Numbered from the stretch's first letter, positions 43,130-54,851 are shown. The stretch: DNA of 64,000 bases from Amborella trichopoda (GCF_000471905.2 NW_006499207.1:5009561-5073560); one strand, 5' to 3'. Notes: generated from the letters alone by a model not told the origin. Numbers and translations: made by a program.

Positions 43130-45104
43130 AGTTGAAAGGTATTTTTCATCAACATGGGGCCCCCGCTCGATAAAGCCTAGCAAACAGTGGAAATTCCAGT
43201 AGTCTTAGAATAACGCTGAAATTGGCCAAGATCTTCATAAGGTCTCTCAAAAGACACCTGCCAAGTTTTGTCGTAGTCTGACATGTCTAGGGCAGTGGAG
43301 ACTGAGAAATAATTCCAGCAGAATCAACCTCTTGCACCCTGATCGTGCACTAAAAAGCACAATCCATAGCTCTAAGTTAGTATCAAATTGATCATCATGC
43401 CGATCCTTAAAAGAAAACAATCATCTTACGATCAACTGAGCATCAGAATGACCTTGGATCCACCAGGCAAGCTCATGCAAAGTCTAGGGCAACACAGGGA
43501 CTATTATGGAATTCCATGAATTGTTAGGAAGGGGCAAATCTGTCAATTTACAACCTAATTTCTAATTTATTTTAATTAAATTTAGTCTAAATTTCAAGAA
43601 ATTAGGGTTAATTTTGATCATCCATCCATGTTTGGGGTAAATTCTATATATACGTAGCAGCATTGTACGCACCAAGGACTGAACCTTTCACAAAAGAGAG
43701 AGTTTTTACTTAATACAAGATTCTCTTTCTTCTCATTGTTGGGTTACTTTTGAGAGAGAGTGAGGTGAGAGAAACTTTTGACCGGTACCCCTAGGTTGGA
43801 GGTAAGTCTTCTCTCTCTTCTTTTCTTTTTCTTCTTCTCTCTCTCTTCCTTCCTCTCACCCCCCTCCTTCTCAGTCTGAGTTCCTCTCAAGGGTCATGCA
43901 CTATAGTGGCAGTGCCATGCATGCCTCCTTTGAGGTTACACAGGTCGCGCATGGCGATGGCAGTGTCATGCGTGAGCCTCCTTCTCCTTCTTTTCTTCTA
44001 TCTCTTTCATCCAGTGGCTGTAGACGGCGCTGCCTATTGCCATCCATAGACGTAGCTTGGATGTCTTAGTGAGGAACACAGACGATGAAACTCATTGTCG
44101 CTCATAAGGGTCCTTCCTTGTTGCGGATCTATAGTAGATGGTTATACCCATTGCCGCCCACTATAGAGCTCAACAACGTCTACTGCCATCTGCGCTCTTC
44201 CTTCGCATGTTCGGTGTTCATCGCCATCATTCCTATGTCTCACGTCTATCACCGTGCACGTAGAGAGGATTACTACCGCGCGCTTCACGAATGACCATCG
44301 CTGCGTTCTTCATCAGAGACTATCGCGGCCAGAGCGGAGGTGTGTTGTCTTCTTACGTTGTCAACAAAAATACCTAGTGTTGTCTGTAGTTCATTTCTCA
44401 CTCTCTAGCCATGAGTAGTAGCGTCGAGCGCTGCCCAAGGGACATGACGCTGCTACTCCATGATCGTGAGTGGCGACGCCTAGCACCGTCGGGACCTCAT
44501 CTCTCTGCCATCTCGTGTCTTCTTTTCACTCTTTCTTCTCTTTTCACTTGTCTGAGGGTAGACTTAGCCTAAAACCACCATATCGGTCTTGGTTTCGAGT
44601 AGTATTACCACCGTGCTGGTCTTGAGAACCATGCCCGTCTTGCTACCACTTCGCATCAATAACTTCCCAGTTGTCTTGCTAGTCTAACCTCCACGTCAAG
44701 TTTTCTTCTCTTTTCTATCTTTATGTAAACCTTACGCTTCATCACCCTCTCGCATGAATGTACGTTGCCCTAAGACAAGGGTGGGTCTCTTTGACCCACT
44801 TTTCTTACAAATTAGCAATAGAAGTGTTGTGCAGACAACAAGAGAATTGTAGGTCAAGGGAGGCGATTTTGAACCAGCTAAAGCAGGTTGGGGGCTTTCT
44901 TCGTGATCTAAGAAGGTGCCCACATGAGCCAGCCCGAGTAAGTCCCGAACCCACCTTCAATTCTTTCTCATCGGTTGGTATACCTTCCCTTACATTTGAG
45001 CAAGGTTATGAGGGAGAGATCTCAAATCTCGGGTTTGCCAAAAACCTGAGATACATGCCTCCAAATCATCCAGATCCGAAGGGAGAGATCGAGGCACCTA
45101 ACCA
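43130..45104 (+). mobile_element. 3' LTR of the concatemer
   Basis: Starts AGTTGAAAGGTATTTTTC (first base changed from T) and ends CACCTAACCA, 1975 bp. About 650 bp of U3 are missing: at 43340 the sequence passes from CTTGCACCCTGA to TCGTGCACTAAAAA, a jump between short GATCGTG-like words. TATA box is at 43644-43653. Its right flank is the 35-bp array of element C. Confidence 0.8.
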
Positions 45105-46095
45105 ATTCAGTTTAAAGTCATGCGGCTAGGACCATGCAGTTTTAAGGTCGTGTGACTAGACCTTCGCTACAGTTTAAGTTCATATAGTTTGGACCATGCA
45201 ACTTTGTTTAGGGTCATGTTGTGCAAACCAGTGCTATGGTTTAAGGTCGTAAAGTTTGGACCATGTAGCTTAGGATCGTGCATCTAGACCATGGTTGTGC
45301 AGTTTAGGTTCATGCGACCAGGACCAAGGCTGTGTAGTTTAAAGCCATGCAGCAGTAACCATGGCTGTGCAATTTAAGGTCAGGTAGCACGGACTGTGGT
45401 TGTGCAGTTTAAGGTCATGCAGCATGGACCAAGGCTATGCAGTTTATGGTCATGCGGCACGAACCAGGGCTGTGCAGTTTAAGGTCATGCAGCATGGACC
45501 GAGGCTGTGCAGTTTAAGGTCATGCGACACGAATGAGGGGTATGAGTTTAAGGTCATGCAGCATGAACCAGGGTTGTGCAGTTTAAGGACATGCAGCATG
45601 GACCATGACTGTGCAGGTTAAGGTCGTGTAGCACGGACCAGGCTATGCAGTTTAAGGTCATGCAGCATGGACCAGGGCTGTGTAGTTTAAGGTCATGTAG
45701 CACGGACCAGGGCTATGCAATTCAAGGTCATGCAGCACAGACCATGGCTGTTCTGTTTAAGGTCGTGCAACATAGACCATGGCTATGCATTTTAAGGTCA
45801 TGTAGCACGGACCAGGGCTGTGCAGTTTAAGGTCTTGAAGCACGGACCAGGGCCGTGTAGTTTAAGGTCTTGCAGCATGAACCAGGGCTGTGCAGTTTAA
45901 GGCCCTACAGCACGGACCAGGGCTGTGCAGTTTAAGGTCGTGCAACACAGACTAGGGCTATGCAGTTTAAGGTCATACAGCACGGCCTAGGGCTGTGCAG
46001 TTTAAGGTCATGCAACACGAACCAGGGCTGTGCAGTTTAAGGTCATGCAACACGAACCAGGGCTGTGCAGTTTAAGGTCCTGCACCACGAACCAT
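45105..46095 (-). repeat. 35-bp minisatellite, array II of element C (right part)
   Basis: The best preserved array: about 28 copies, many exactly 35 bp, reading TGTGCAGTTTAAGGTCATGC then AGCACGGACCAGGGC with small changes. GGTCATGC and GCATGGACC within a unit are near-complementary, so each unit can fold on itself. Neighbouring units are most alike at the right end (45960-46080), as expected from local amplification. Confidence 0.9.
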
Positions 46096-46261
46096 TGTGT
46101 GGGGAGAATGTGACTCCAGGAGAAATAGAGTCATAACTGAGGATTCGACCCCCAAAGGAGTGAGGTTGTGGTGTAGGGAATGAACTTCCTGGGGGTATGG
46201 GACGAAGGTCCAGGTGGAGTGCTGTAGCATGAGCACGGTGCTAAGTTTTGGATGACGCTCT
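46096..46261 (-). repeat. Short GACTCC-type segment, element C
   Basis: Holds GTGACTCCAGGAGAAATAG near 46110 and GACCCCCAAAGGAGTGAGG near 46147. It corresponds to the short motif block between array II and the 27-bp repeats in A (26440) and E (40205). Confidence 0.4.
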
Positions 46262-46600
46262 TAGCGTTAGGCCCTTGATGAAGACCTCACATTGTTAATC
46301 ACACTATGAGGCACGACGCAATGAAAGCCCTTTACAAAGTGCACGACGATGGCTCCTTGACAAAGGGCGCGGTGATAGCCTCTACGCGAAGGGGCGCAGT
46401 GATGGCCCTTGACTAAGGTGTGCAGCAATAACCTCGGACGAAGGCATGCGTCAATCGCCCTTGATGAAGGCATGCCTCTAACGGAGGCGTGTGGTGATGG
46501 ACCTTGACCAAGACACATGGCGATAGCCTCTAATGAAGGAGCATGACGATAGCCCTTTCGGGTCTCAGGCTTGACCCGCCCTGGCCGGGTCTTATTGCCG
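46262..46600 (-). repeat. 27-bp minisatellite, element C
   Basis: Decayed units such as GTGATGGCCCTTGACTAAGG, the complement orientation of the array at 39770-40085. It lies 60-400 bases upstream of the antisense promoter of C. Confidence 0.65.
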
Positions 46601-46654
46601 TCTAAAGATGGGGACCGCAATGTCTTTTCGAATTTGTAAGGGGCAGTTTGCGGC

Positions 46655-46680
46655 ACTGTTGAGTTTAAAAAGGGGGAAAA
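46655..46680 (+). promoter_or_regulatory. TATA-like promoter of the antisense gene, element C
   Basis: GAGTTTAAAAAGGGGGAAAA at 46661-46680 aligns with GGTATAAAAGGGGGAAAACT of interior A (minus strand, 26001-26020), including the upstream AGGGGCAGTTTGCGGCACTG. The TATA core has drifted to TTTAAAAA. Confidence 0.5.
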
Positions 46681-47680
46681 CCTCATTTTATTGTTTTACC
46701 GAACAATTGAAGAGATTTTTTAGAGAGAGAGAGTTGAAGCCTTCATCAAGAGTTTTATCGGCTAGAGTTTTCTGACTAAAATCGGCAATACTCAAGCCTT
46801 CAGGAGCTTTCTGACGAGCTCGAGTAGGAGCTTCACACCGTGTTTGCCTGTGGTTTTGGGGAGTGCCCAGGCTTCTCGAGCAAGAGACCGGGGGTACGTA
46901 GAGCTTCACCGAGACATTTTCGGTGAAGCTGCAAGAGTCGTAGTGGTGTTTTGGCGGAGTTGTGGAGCTTTTCTGACAGTCCCATGGCTGAAGGGGAGGT
47001 TGCAAAGAAATTAGGGGAGCTGATGATCTTCTGGTTATCGAAAGAAGAAGAAGGAGCAACAGTGTGCTCACCAAAAACTCAGTGGAACTCCGTGGAGTTT
47101 GTGGCAAACTGCTGAACTGCGAAGGCAGGGAGAAGGTAAATCGGTACGGTCTCAGGGAAGCTTTCTAGGGCTTCTGGTGGTTTTTCGCCAACTCTGGAAA
47201 TGAGCAAAAGGCAGGGAAGAGTTTTCTGGGGAACAGTAGTGAGTTCTCAGCGAGAAGAGGAAGTGCAGGTGAGAACCTAAGGCGTCACAGGCCTGTAACG
47301 GTTGGGAAGGTGAAGGATTGTGATACGACGAATGGTTGCCTTCCGCACTCACGGCGATAGGCCACGTCACAATTGTCTGGCGACGTGCTTAGATTTCAAG
47401 GGATGAGGTACACTGCACATGCGATGCGTGCGAACAGCTGGAGTACAGGCGACATCAAGTGCTTTACTTCTACAGACGGTGATAGCACCTTGGTCGCGAG
47501 ACGGCGATAGTTTTGCCTTCTTCCCGAGACGGCGATAATTTTGCCTTCTGCTCATGGCGATACTCTCTAAATAGGTAGACAGTGATAATTCCTTGACACG
47601 AGACAACGATAGCCTTGACCAACGCTGTCGATGCCTTGTGATTGTGCCCAGACGGTGGTTGGAAACATTCTCTTTAACAT
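46681..47680 (+). other. Leader region of the antisense gene, element C
   Basis: No protein is supported. It begins with ACCTCATTTTATTGTTTTACC and a GAGAGAGAG tract like interior A. Near the gene (47470-47600) GACGGCGATAGTTTTGCCTT-like copies recur, the counterpart of the 28-bp repeats at 25150. An untranslated leader or intron is likely. Confidence 0.45.
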
Positions 47681-48617
47681 ATGTCTTCTCGGCAACCCGC
47701 TATGGCCTCGAAAGCTTCCAAAATCCGGTCCCTTCGAAAAAAGTTTTTGAGGACGAAAATAGGGGAGAGTTGGTAGTAATTGAACCTAACAAAGCACATC
47801 CCTCATCTCAACCTATTGCTCTCAGGAGTGGTGGTGAACGCTCGAAGGGAACTTATCATAGGTGCAGCTTTTGTAGTCACCTCTTTATAGGGGCAAGTTG
47901 TTCATCCTCTCATTTGGAGCACTCGTGGTGGCTTTGCCATACCACAGGCCAAGATGCCTTTCCCTATAAAGATTACTAGGCTCAATTGCCGTAATATCTC
48001 CAAGGAAAATGGGCGTGGCCTTCTCGGAGATGCTTGTCAACCTTTCAACCAAGCTTCTTTCTTTGAGTTGATCATGTTCTTGCTTTTGAGGAGAGGCAGA
48101 TGGGAAACCTCATAGACTTAAATATTCCCTGCGCAGACTTGTTCAAGATGAAAGTGACTGAAATAGCACAACAGGCTAGGGTAGTTCTGGATTTAGAAGA
48201 ATCAGCTTCTATTAAGAAATATCCCTCTGTTAGGCCCTTACTTAGATTCTTCCCTATGCCTTTGACTATTGCACATGCCGCGACGGCGCACATGGGTAAC
48301 CTTAAAACCAACTTGCTCATGCAATATTTTGTTCACTAGGATTTTGAGATCTTGCCTTCAGAGGTTCCTTCGATATCTAACGAAATCGCATGTTTTGAAA
48401 ATGAAGATGACATGACGATTCTTGAGCGGAACATCAATGATTTGGAAGGCTTACTTACTACGGCCCATAAGGTAGGAAGAGACTCATTTTCACCCCAACT
48501 AGTACGCGAAGAATACCCCCCTTGGTTAGAAATTTTTCCCTCCTCCAGGAGGCAGCTATGAAGGATGGCATCAAGTGGACACAACAGGACTATTACAGCC
48601 TCAGTTTAGAGGCGTGA
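47681..48617 (+). pseudogene. Antisense gene of element C, unrecognised protein
   Basis: The homologue of 25079-24075, read against element C. The ATG at 47681 begins MSSRQPAMASKASKIRSL. Later segments are GAAFVVTSL, FFELIMF, LNIPCADLFKMKVTEIAQQA, KYPSVRPLLRFFPMPLTIAH, FENEDDMTILERNINDLEGL and KDGIKWTQQDYYSLSLEA before TGA. Frameshifts near 47745, 48070-48100 and 48530 and at least one stop (47917) break it. Between A and C, codons in conserved parts often differ only at the third base, for example in the last ten codons. The 3' flanks (48618-48740 and 24074-23950) also match. Function unknown. Confidence 0.7.
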
Positions 48618-48789
48618 GTAAACACTCTCATTTATAACTCTTTGTCAACAAATTCTTTGGTACTGATAATGCTGGCCATTGTATGAATTTTTGGACTTAT
48701 GAAATGTCACTCTTTCGCTTAGAATGTTGTGAGACTCTTTTATTCTTCCTTCTCTTTCTGTTTTATTGCTTTCGCCCCTTGTTAGTGTG

Positions 48790-50150
48790 AGACAAAAAAG
48801 AGTATCCCACCCCTTGCTTTGCCTTATGACAGCTTGTTGTGGCTTCAATGACCTCGAATGAGGGAGCAATTGCTTCCTCACACCTTAGTGTTTGATTGGA
48901 CAAGGGCTCATGATCCATGGTTCTCATGATCTGCTGAGCCTGTTCGCTGTAAATGCTCCAGTCTCGGGGAGCCTTGGCTTCGATTTGAGGTGCACTGCTT
49001 TTGAGCTCATCATAGGTTTAAATCTCAGGAATGAACCCCTTTAAGTGATGCGCATAACCTCCAGCTAATTCTGGAGGCTACGAACCTCACTTCTCAACTC
49101 TGCCATGGGGTCTTGTTCCTGAGAGCCAGGGGGACTGACTCTTGTCGACCTGTACCTCTTCAAGAGCCTCTAAGAGATGTAAGACCTTCTCATGGCTACT
49201 GGTGGTCCGGTTGTTCAAGGAGGATGGAATTTGGAGTACCTTCCTTAGAGGTTGGTATCTTAATTATGCTTTTAAAAGAGCAATGGGGACATGCAGAACC
49301 TTTTGCTGGTCTAGTGTATAAGTAACCCTTGGTGCTATAAGGTCTACCTCCAGAGCTTCCTCAGTCTCAGGAGTTGCTTCTAGCTCGTCATTTTGTTCTG
49401 GTGAATTAGAAGCAGAGGTAGAGGGGGAACCTTTGTCCTCGGGAGACGGCACCTTGACCTTGGAGAGGTGACAAGGTATACTTGGGTAGATGGGAGTCAA
49501 AGGGAGGGTTTTTTCTTGTCTTTCCTCCTCTTTTAACATGTCTGTAATCATTCGTCTCAGATCTTCAGCGTCATCGTGAGATGAGGAATTTGTCTCTCTC
49601 ACAGGCTTCCAATCATCATCCTTTGACTTTTCTAGCGCTGAAAGGTCTGTGAAATAATACTTAGCTTCAGCATAATGAGTCTCAACTACGAGGAACGGTC
49701 TTTTGTCAGCATAGACCGTGTGATGTCTCCCATCTCAGCGGTACTTGAGGCATTAGTGGAGCGTAGAAGAAACCAGCCCCGGATCATGAAGCCATGGGCG
49801 GTCGAGTAGAACGTTGTAAGATGTATCGGTGTCGATCACATGAAACTGAGCGTAATCATTAAGGTCACCGATCTTGAGGCGAAGACGCACTGTGCCAGCT
49901 GGCTTTTCTCTTGATTGGTTGAGCCCGTGCACGGTGATGTGGGTAAGAGTGAGGTCGTCAGATCCTAATCCAATCCGGTGAGGATCATTCTTGGGATCAG
50001 GTTGACTGCCGACCCTTCATCCAACATGAACTGGTTGATAGGGTAGGCATGTAATTCACCATTCACGAAGAGGGGGCGATTGCGGAATTTGCCTCCTAAC
50101 TGAAGGTCATCTTCGGAAAAGGAAATTGTCAATAACCCACTCAAGATGGC
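48790..50150 (-). pseudogene. protease and linker of element C
   Basis: Retropepsin-type aspartic protease of a Ty3/gypsy element. On the minus strand: FRNRPLFVNGELHAYPINQF, then the active-site motif MLDEGSAVNLIP (about 50040-50000), a frameshift, HITVHGLNQSREKPAGTVRL, YAQFHVIDTDTSYNVLLDRP and STLH-stop-CLKYR where CAA became TAA. The linker follows, including WKPVRETNSSSHDDAEDL (about 49610-49560), RRMITDMLKEEER and RVTYTLDQQKVLHVPIALL, and a decayed end to about 48790. This uninterrupted copy shows how interior A read before element B split it. Confidence 0.75.
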
Positions 50151-50399
50151 TGGGTCATAACCTTATTAGGCTCCACAATCTCGTACACCCCTGGGTTAGA
50201 AAGAGCTTGTACCAGGGCCATACGATAGTCTCTAGACAGTAAAAGGTGTCATAGATACTTAGAAGGGCTGGAAGCTTCCTCAAATGTCCAATTACGTCAT
50301 ATTTCACTTTATCTTCATTAGTCTTCTGTGTTCATGATCCAGTCACTGGTGTAGGTCGTAGGGTAAGCTTAAGAACATGCTTTGGTTAAGTCTCGGTTT

Positions 50400-53300
50400 G
50401 TGACATTGGTTGACTTTGTTGTTAAGCCGATGTGGTTTGGGTTGATGGGGAGGCAATAGGTATTTGTATTAGGGATGTAGAGGTTTGAGGTTTAGGCTTA
50501 GGGAAAAGTGAAGGATCAGGAAACTTGAGAATCTTAGGCTTTTGAGGTGTGGGCTGTAGCTTCTTTATCGATCTTAGGCTCATTTGTCCCATGCTAGATG
50601 GTACTTCCAAGATCTGCACCATGTGGGAGGCCTCTTTGGAAGAGGAGCTTGAGGATGGCTCGGTCTTGGCTTGGGTTGACAGGGCATCGGTGATTGTCAA
50701 GAATCTGGTCGCTTGGGCCAGCATGTCTCTTAAGTGCTTCCACTGCGACCTGTTGAGGCTAGTGCCTCCAAGCTCTCTGTTTAGAGTGTTGAAATCTAGG
50801 CACTATCGAGCAAAACCTGTGAAAGACATAGAAGAGGAGGGAGTAGAAGAAGAGTTAGAATGTTCTAGGAAGATTTTTACGTCATCGTCGGAATTGGACA
50901 TGTGCAAGGGGTATTTTAGGTCTTTCCCCGACTTTGACTGTTGTGGGGTGCTTTTAACGTTGTCACCCATATTGGACGACTCCTGAGCTGTTGATGACTC
51001 ACGGACGTCCATCTGATTGGACTACAGAATAAGGTGAGCTGCACTGTAGGGTTGGCAGTGGAGGAAAGGACTTGAGAAACTCTTCCTCGACTGGTGGTTG
51101 AGGGAGACAACTCCTTCTGCGAGCGGACCTGGGTGCCCATCTCCTTTTGGATCTTTGAGGAGGGGTTTGGTCCTCCCTACCTGGCTGATGAGTAGCCCTA
51201 CCTTGGTGGATTGCCTCATGCTTCATGGATTTGAGACTACTTCTCCCATGGTAGACTTCCCAAGGCTGAGAAATCGAGGGCTCTGAAGGGGACCTGTAGT
51301 GGGGCTTCCTCTTGGATGGAAGTAACGGATTGGGAGTGCTATGGAAGAACAACACAAATGATGTGGCGATCCTGTACCTTCTGAGTGACTACAGCTTCAA
51401 ACCCAAAACATTCCTTCAGCTCGTGGTCCCATACTTGGTGATATGGGCACCAGAGGTCTTTCGTACCCTTTGCAAGGCATTTAGGTTGCCTGACGGGCTT
51501 GGGAGTGACGAGACCTTACTGAAGCATTGCCTCGAAGAGGGCTTGCAGAGAATCTAGCTGAGTGCTTCCTGAGGATTGCGTCGGGAGTTCTTCTCACACT
51601 AGTGGAAGAGGGACTTGAGGGCATCCTTCTGGATTACCATGAGCTTCGTAGCATTGTTGCATCTTCTTTGCCAGGGGCTCGTGGAAAGCAGTGCATTCGC
51701 TCATGCCATGGCCTTGTATTAGGTAAGAACCAGTGCATTCGCTCAGTTCCTGGAGGTAGGAACTTAGGCTACCTTGTCGGCTTTGGCGTGATGTGTCCCA
51801 CTTCGAGCATTATGGCAAATAGTGCACGGAGGATAGCGAGTGCCCCATCATCTTCTTGTATTGTCACTATGTGAGAAGCCTCAGTTGCCCCGAACGCTTT
51901 CTTTAACTCTTCGAGCTTTATCTGACCCTTGTTAATAAGGGCTTTGATGGTATCGTTGAGCCTATAGTAGTCCTGAGTGGGGTGGCCTACTTTCCTGTGA
52001 TAGGCGCAGTACCTCTCATGTGTGACTTGTCCAACTTATTCTGGAGTGCTGACCTCAAGCAGCTGGATCTTGTTTTGCTCCAGTAGTAGTCGAAGCAGTG
52101 CAAGGACCCACTCCTTGTCGAAGGTACACCTTATTCTTGTGCTGGATCTAGAAGTCGCTTCGATTAATATTTTTGGGAGGCGAGACCTTATTATAGGACT
52201 GCTGCTTGCCCCCGACCTGAGACGTTTGTGCCTTAGAGAGGTCTAGGGTTTGAGGAGCGGCTTTGTTAGTGTTAGCCATGGTGATGCTTGCACTGATCAC
52301 TACTTTTTGCCGGTTGTCCCGATTGTTAGAGCAGGAGTTCGAGCCAGAGGGTTGCTGACGAGATCCCCCACGGTGTTTGAACAGACTCTCGATACGAACT
52401 GCTTTAGAGATGAGCTCTGACATGGATGATAGATTGGAGGCCTCAACATGTAGGGCGATCATAAGAAGCATGTTTCTTATGCAAGTTTGGACAACTTCTT
52501 CCTCTGTCTTGGGAGTGGCATGAAAGGTCGCCAGCTCTCTCCATCAGGTGACGAACTTGTCAACCGGCTCACCAGGGTCTTGAGTTAGAGTGAGGAGCTC
52601 GATGGTTTCCATGTTCCTTTGGACTTCGTAAAAGTGTTGTTAAAACAACTGCTCCATTTCTTGCCAGGTGTGCATCGAGTTTGGAGGCAGCCAAGCATAT
52701 CATTGAAAGCCTGGCCCTTCGAGAGTCTCGACGAACTGACGAAGGAGGAGTCGCTTGTTAGTTGCCGTCTCTCGACATACTGCTTGGAAGTGGGCAGTAT
52801 GCTAGTGAGGGGACGTAGTACCATTGAATAGGAGGTGCTTCCCCATTTGGTAGTTAGGGGGAAATGACACTTGGTCAATGTACGAGGGGTATGGATTTTG
52901 GTAGAGCGGCGCCTCTTGAATGCCTGAGACCTTGTTCCTGAGGCTAAGGGCCATCATGGCGTCTATGTCAGTCTAGGAAACCCTGTGGGAAGGAAAGCTA
53001 TCTTGGGAGACCGGTCAGGGAGTTCGCTTGGGAACTGTGTCTTTGCCAGACGGGGAATCGGTCTCATGGTGATAAGAAGGGGACCTGAAGGCTTCTAAAC
53101 GTTCTATCTTTTCGAGGATGGACGACATCATTATCTCAAACTTATTCATCCGCTCTTCTTGAGTGTCGTCTGGCTCGTTAATCACAATGACATTAACCGT
53201 TTCTTCTAGAAGGTCCGAGCCAGGTAGAGTAATAGATAGTCGGGGTTGGCGAGTCACACGTGGCAAGTCGGTTTGCAAAGTCTCAACATGCCCCAACTGA

Positions 53301-54766
53301 ACTCGAGCCTTATATGTCGACCTTGTGAGGGGCAGTTCTCAATAGTCTTGGGACCGCAGCTTCTGGGTAGTGATCACCGAGCAGTATTCTTGGACTAGCT
53401 CGGGCTCTGGGACCCACAGAGGGAAGGAGGGATTACAAGGCAAGAGATCACCAAAGGTGGTAACCAAACTGCCTTGGGGTCTTCTTTGGTCAGAATCTGC
53501 AGACCATTCTTCTGCTTAATCTTGAGTCAAATATCGATCTCACTCCAGAACTGAGCCTGAGATTTGGACTGCTCGCTTTTCTTAAGCAGGCGAGGGCCGT
53601 GTCTATTAGCTGAAGCAAAGAATGGGGCCCAAGGACTGAGGGTAACTTGGGTCGCTGCCTTGGAGGCTGGAGCCTCCTGTCTGACATCAGGTCATTGCCC
53701 CGAATTCCTTTGTGGGCCCAGGTGCATGGCTGACCTGAGGCTGGCTCAAGATGGTACTCTTAGGGAAGACCTTTGAGTACCAGGTCTGGAGGTGCTTGCC
53801 TGGTGAGAGAGGAGTGACATAAGAAGGAGCTGGTTCATGACTCCGCCTGAGTCGGGAGCAAGGAGGAACCTACAAAGTTGGTGCTTGTGCACCATTAGGG
53901 TTAGTCGTCTAGGTGACTTGGGGGTCAGTGCGGGTTTGCTCAACTGGTTCCACCTTAGGAGGTTAAGACCCACGAGTCTATGTCTGTGAAGGATGGGATA
54001 CGAACCTGTCTGTGAAGGATGGGATACGAACCTATCTCTCGCAGGGTTCAGCTGTGAGTGGTGAGAGGGAGGACAAAGCGGTCAACCCTCATATGCTCGA
54101 GCTTCCGCAGAGGTGGCACTACCCTGAGCTGTGGGATGCATGACGCATCCAGGGTTTGCCTTGAGAAGGCCTAGCCTTGAACATGAGTTTGAGGCAGCCT
54201 GAAGGTTGTCTCAAGGTGTGGCTTGAGTGGATGGAACACGAGCCTTTAGGTGTGTGCATGGGGTGAAGACCCTAGGATCTCCACCTCTGTGTGTCGAGCC
54301 TCCTTGTGTAGAGGTTCAGGGAAGTGAAGGAGTATGGGGGGTTGCCTTGTGGCAGCCCTTAGAAGTGATGTTCACTTGATTGCCTTTCGCGAGAGTGGAC
54401 AGGGCAGCCTTCCGGCATATCCCAGAAATATGACTCGCAAGGGACTTGCCAATAGCATAGTGCATGTTGTGCGCGGCAACGGATATGCTACCAATGCAAG
54501 GGGCCTTGGTGGAGGATCCACCAGGGCAAGGAAGCAGGGAGTCATGGACTTTTAAGTTCCTTCTCGCACTAACCCAAGAAAGAACCTGGGAGCCGAACCG
54601 TGAGTCCTGACTCAGAAGGAGAGTAGGGAAGGAAACTTGAGCAGTCCTGACTCAGAAGGAGAGTAGGGAAGGAAACTTGAGCAGTTCGCTTCCCTGGGAC
54701 AGTCATGAGTTTAGCGATGAGAAAATCCCCGACTCGGATAAACAGGTTAAATAACCCAGGTGCCAT
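50400..54766 (-). pseudogene. gag: gag of element C (degenerate)
   Basis: The start at 54766 encodes MAPGLFNLFIRVGDFLIAKL. The N-terminal extension runs to about 53300. Then PDDTQEERMNKFEIMMSSIL (53180), the Gag core (52880-52480: LPPNSMHTWQEMEQLF, WRELATFHATP) and KAVRIESLFKHRGGSRQQPS (52420). The first knuckle, near 52010, has lost its last Cys (YCAYHRKVGHPTQDYY). The second near 51440 reads CPYHQVWDHELKEC. The Ser/Pro-rich C-terminus (51012-50422) ends with PQKPKILKFPDPSLFPKPKP. This is the longest gag copy in the window, with stops and frameshifts throughout. Confidence 0.75.
54604..54683. repeat. Perfect 40-bp tandem duplication in gag of element C
   Basis: The stretch starting GTCCTGACTCAGAAGGAGAG is present twice in a row without a mismatch. 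40 is not a multiple of three, so it shifts the frame shortly after the Gag start. Its perfection in a decayed context implies a recent slip or an assembly artefact. Confidence 0.85.
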
Positions 54767-54833
54767 AGAAGTAGTACAGAAAGTGAAAGAAGATACTAAT
54801 CAAACAAGAGCGAACTGATGAAGGGGTAATAAG

Positions 54834-54851
54834 TCCCTAGTGGAGTTGCCA
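54834..54851 (-). promoter_or_regulatory. Primer binding site of element C
   Basis: Minus strand TGGCAACTCCACTAGGGA, three bases inside the LTR end at 54855. tRNA-Arg type, one change from the site of interior A. Confidence 0.7.

Larger units (their letters stand above)
2002..45104 (+). mobile_element. Three-LTR, two-interior Ty3/gypsy (Tat-like) concatemer inserted in element C
   Basis: The block starts with an LTR (2002-5543), contains a middle LTR (29746-32382, plus a fragment to 32698) and ends with an LTR (43130-45104), all on the plus strand. Interior A lies between LTRs one and two, interior E between two and three. Both outer flanks are the 35-bp array of element C and continue one another. 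The expected 5-bp target duplication is degenerate: the left flank ends ACAA and the right begins ATTCA, where the repeat unit predicts ATGCA. The middle LTR has no matching flanks of its own. This fits LTR-LTR recombination that joined two related copies. Two independent insertions with lost ends cannot be excluded. Confidence 0.6.

Noticed and set aside
45400..45830. Open frames encoding CSLRSCSMDQGYAV-like repeats
   Set aside because: They are by-products of the 35-bp minisatellite; the frame shifts with each unit because 35 is not a multiple of three.
45105..46095. CRISPR-like array of 35-bp repeats
   Set aside because: The units are directly adjacent with no unique spacers, they drift continuously, and the context is a plant retrotransposon.
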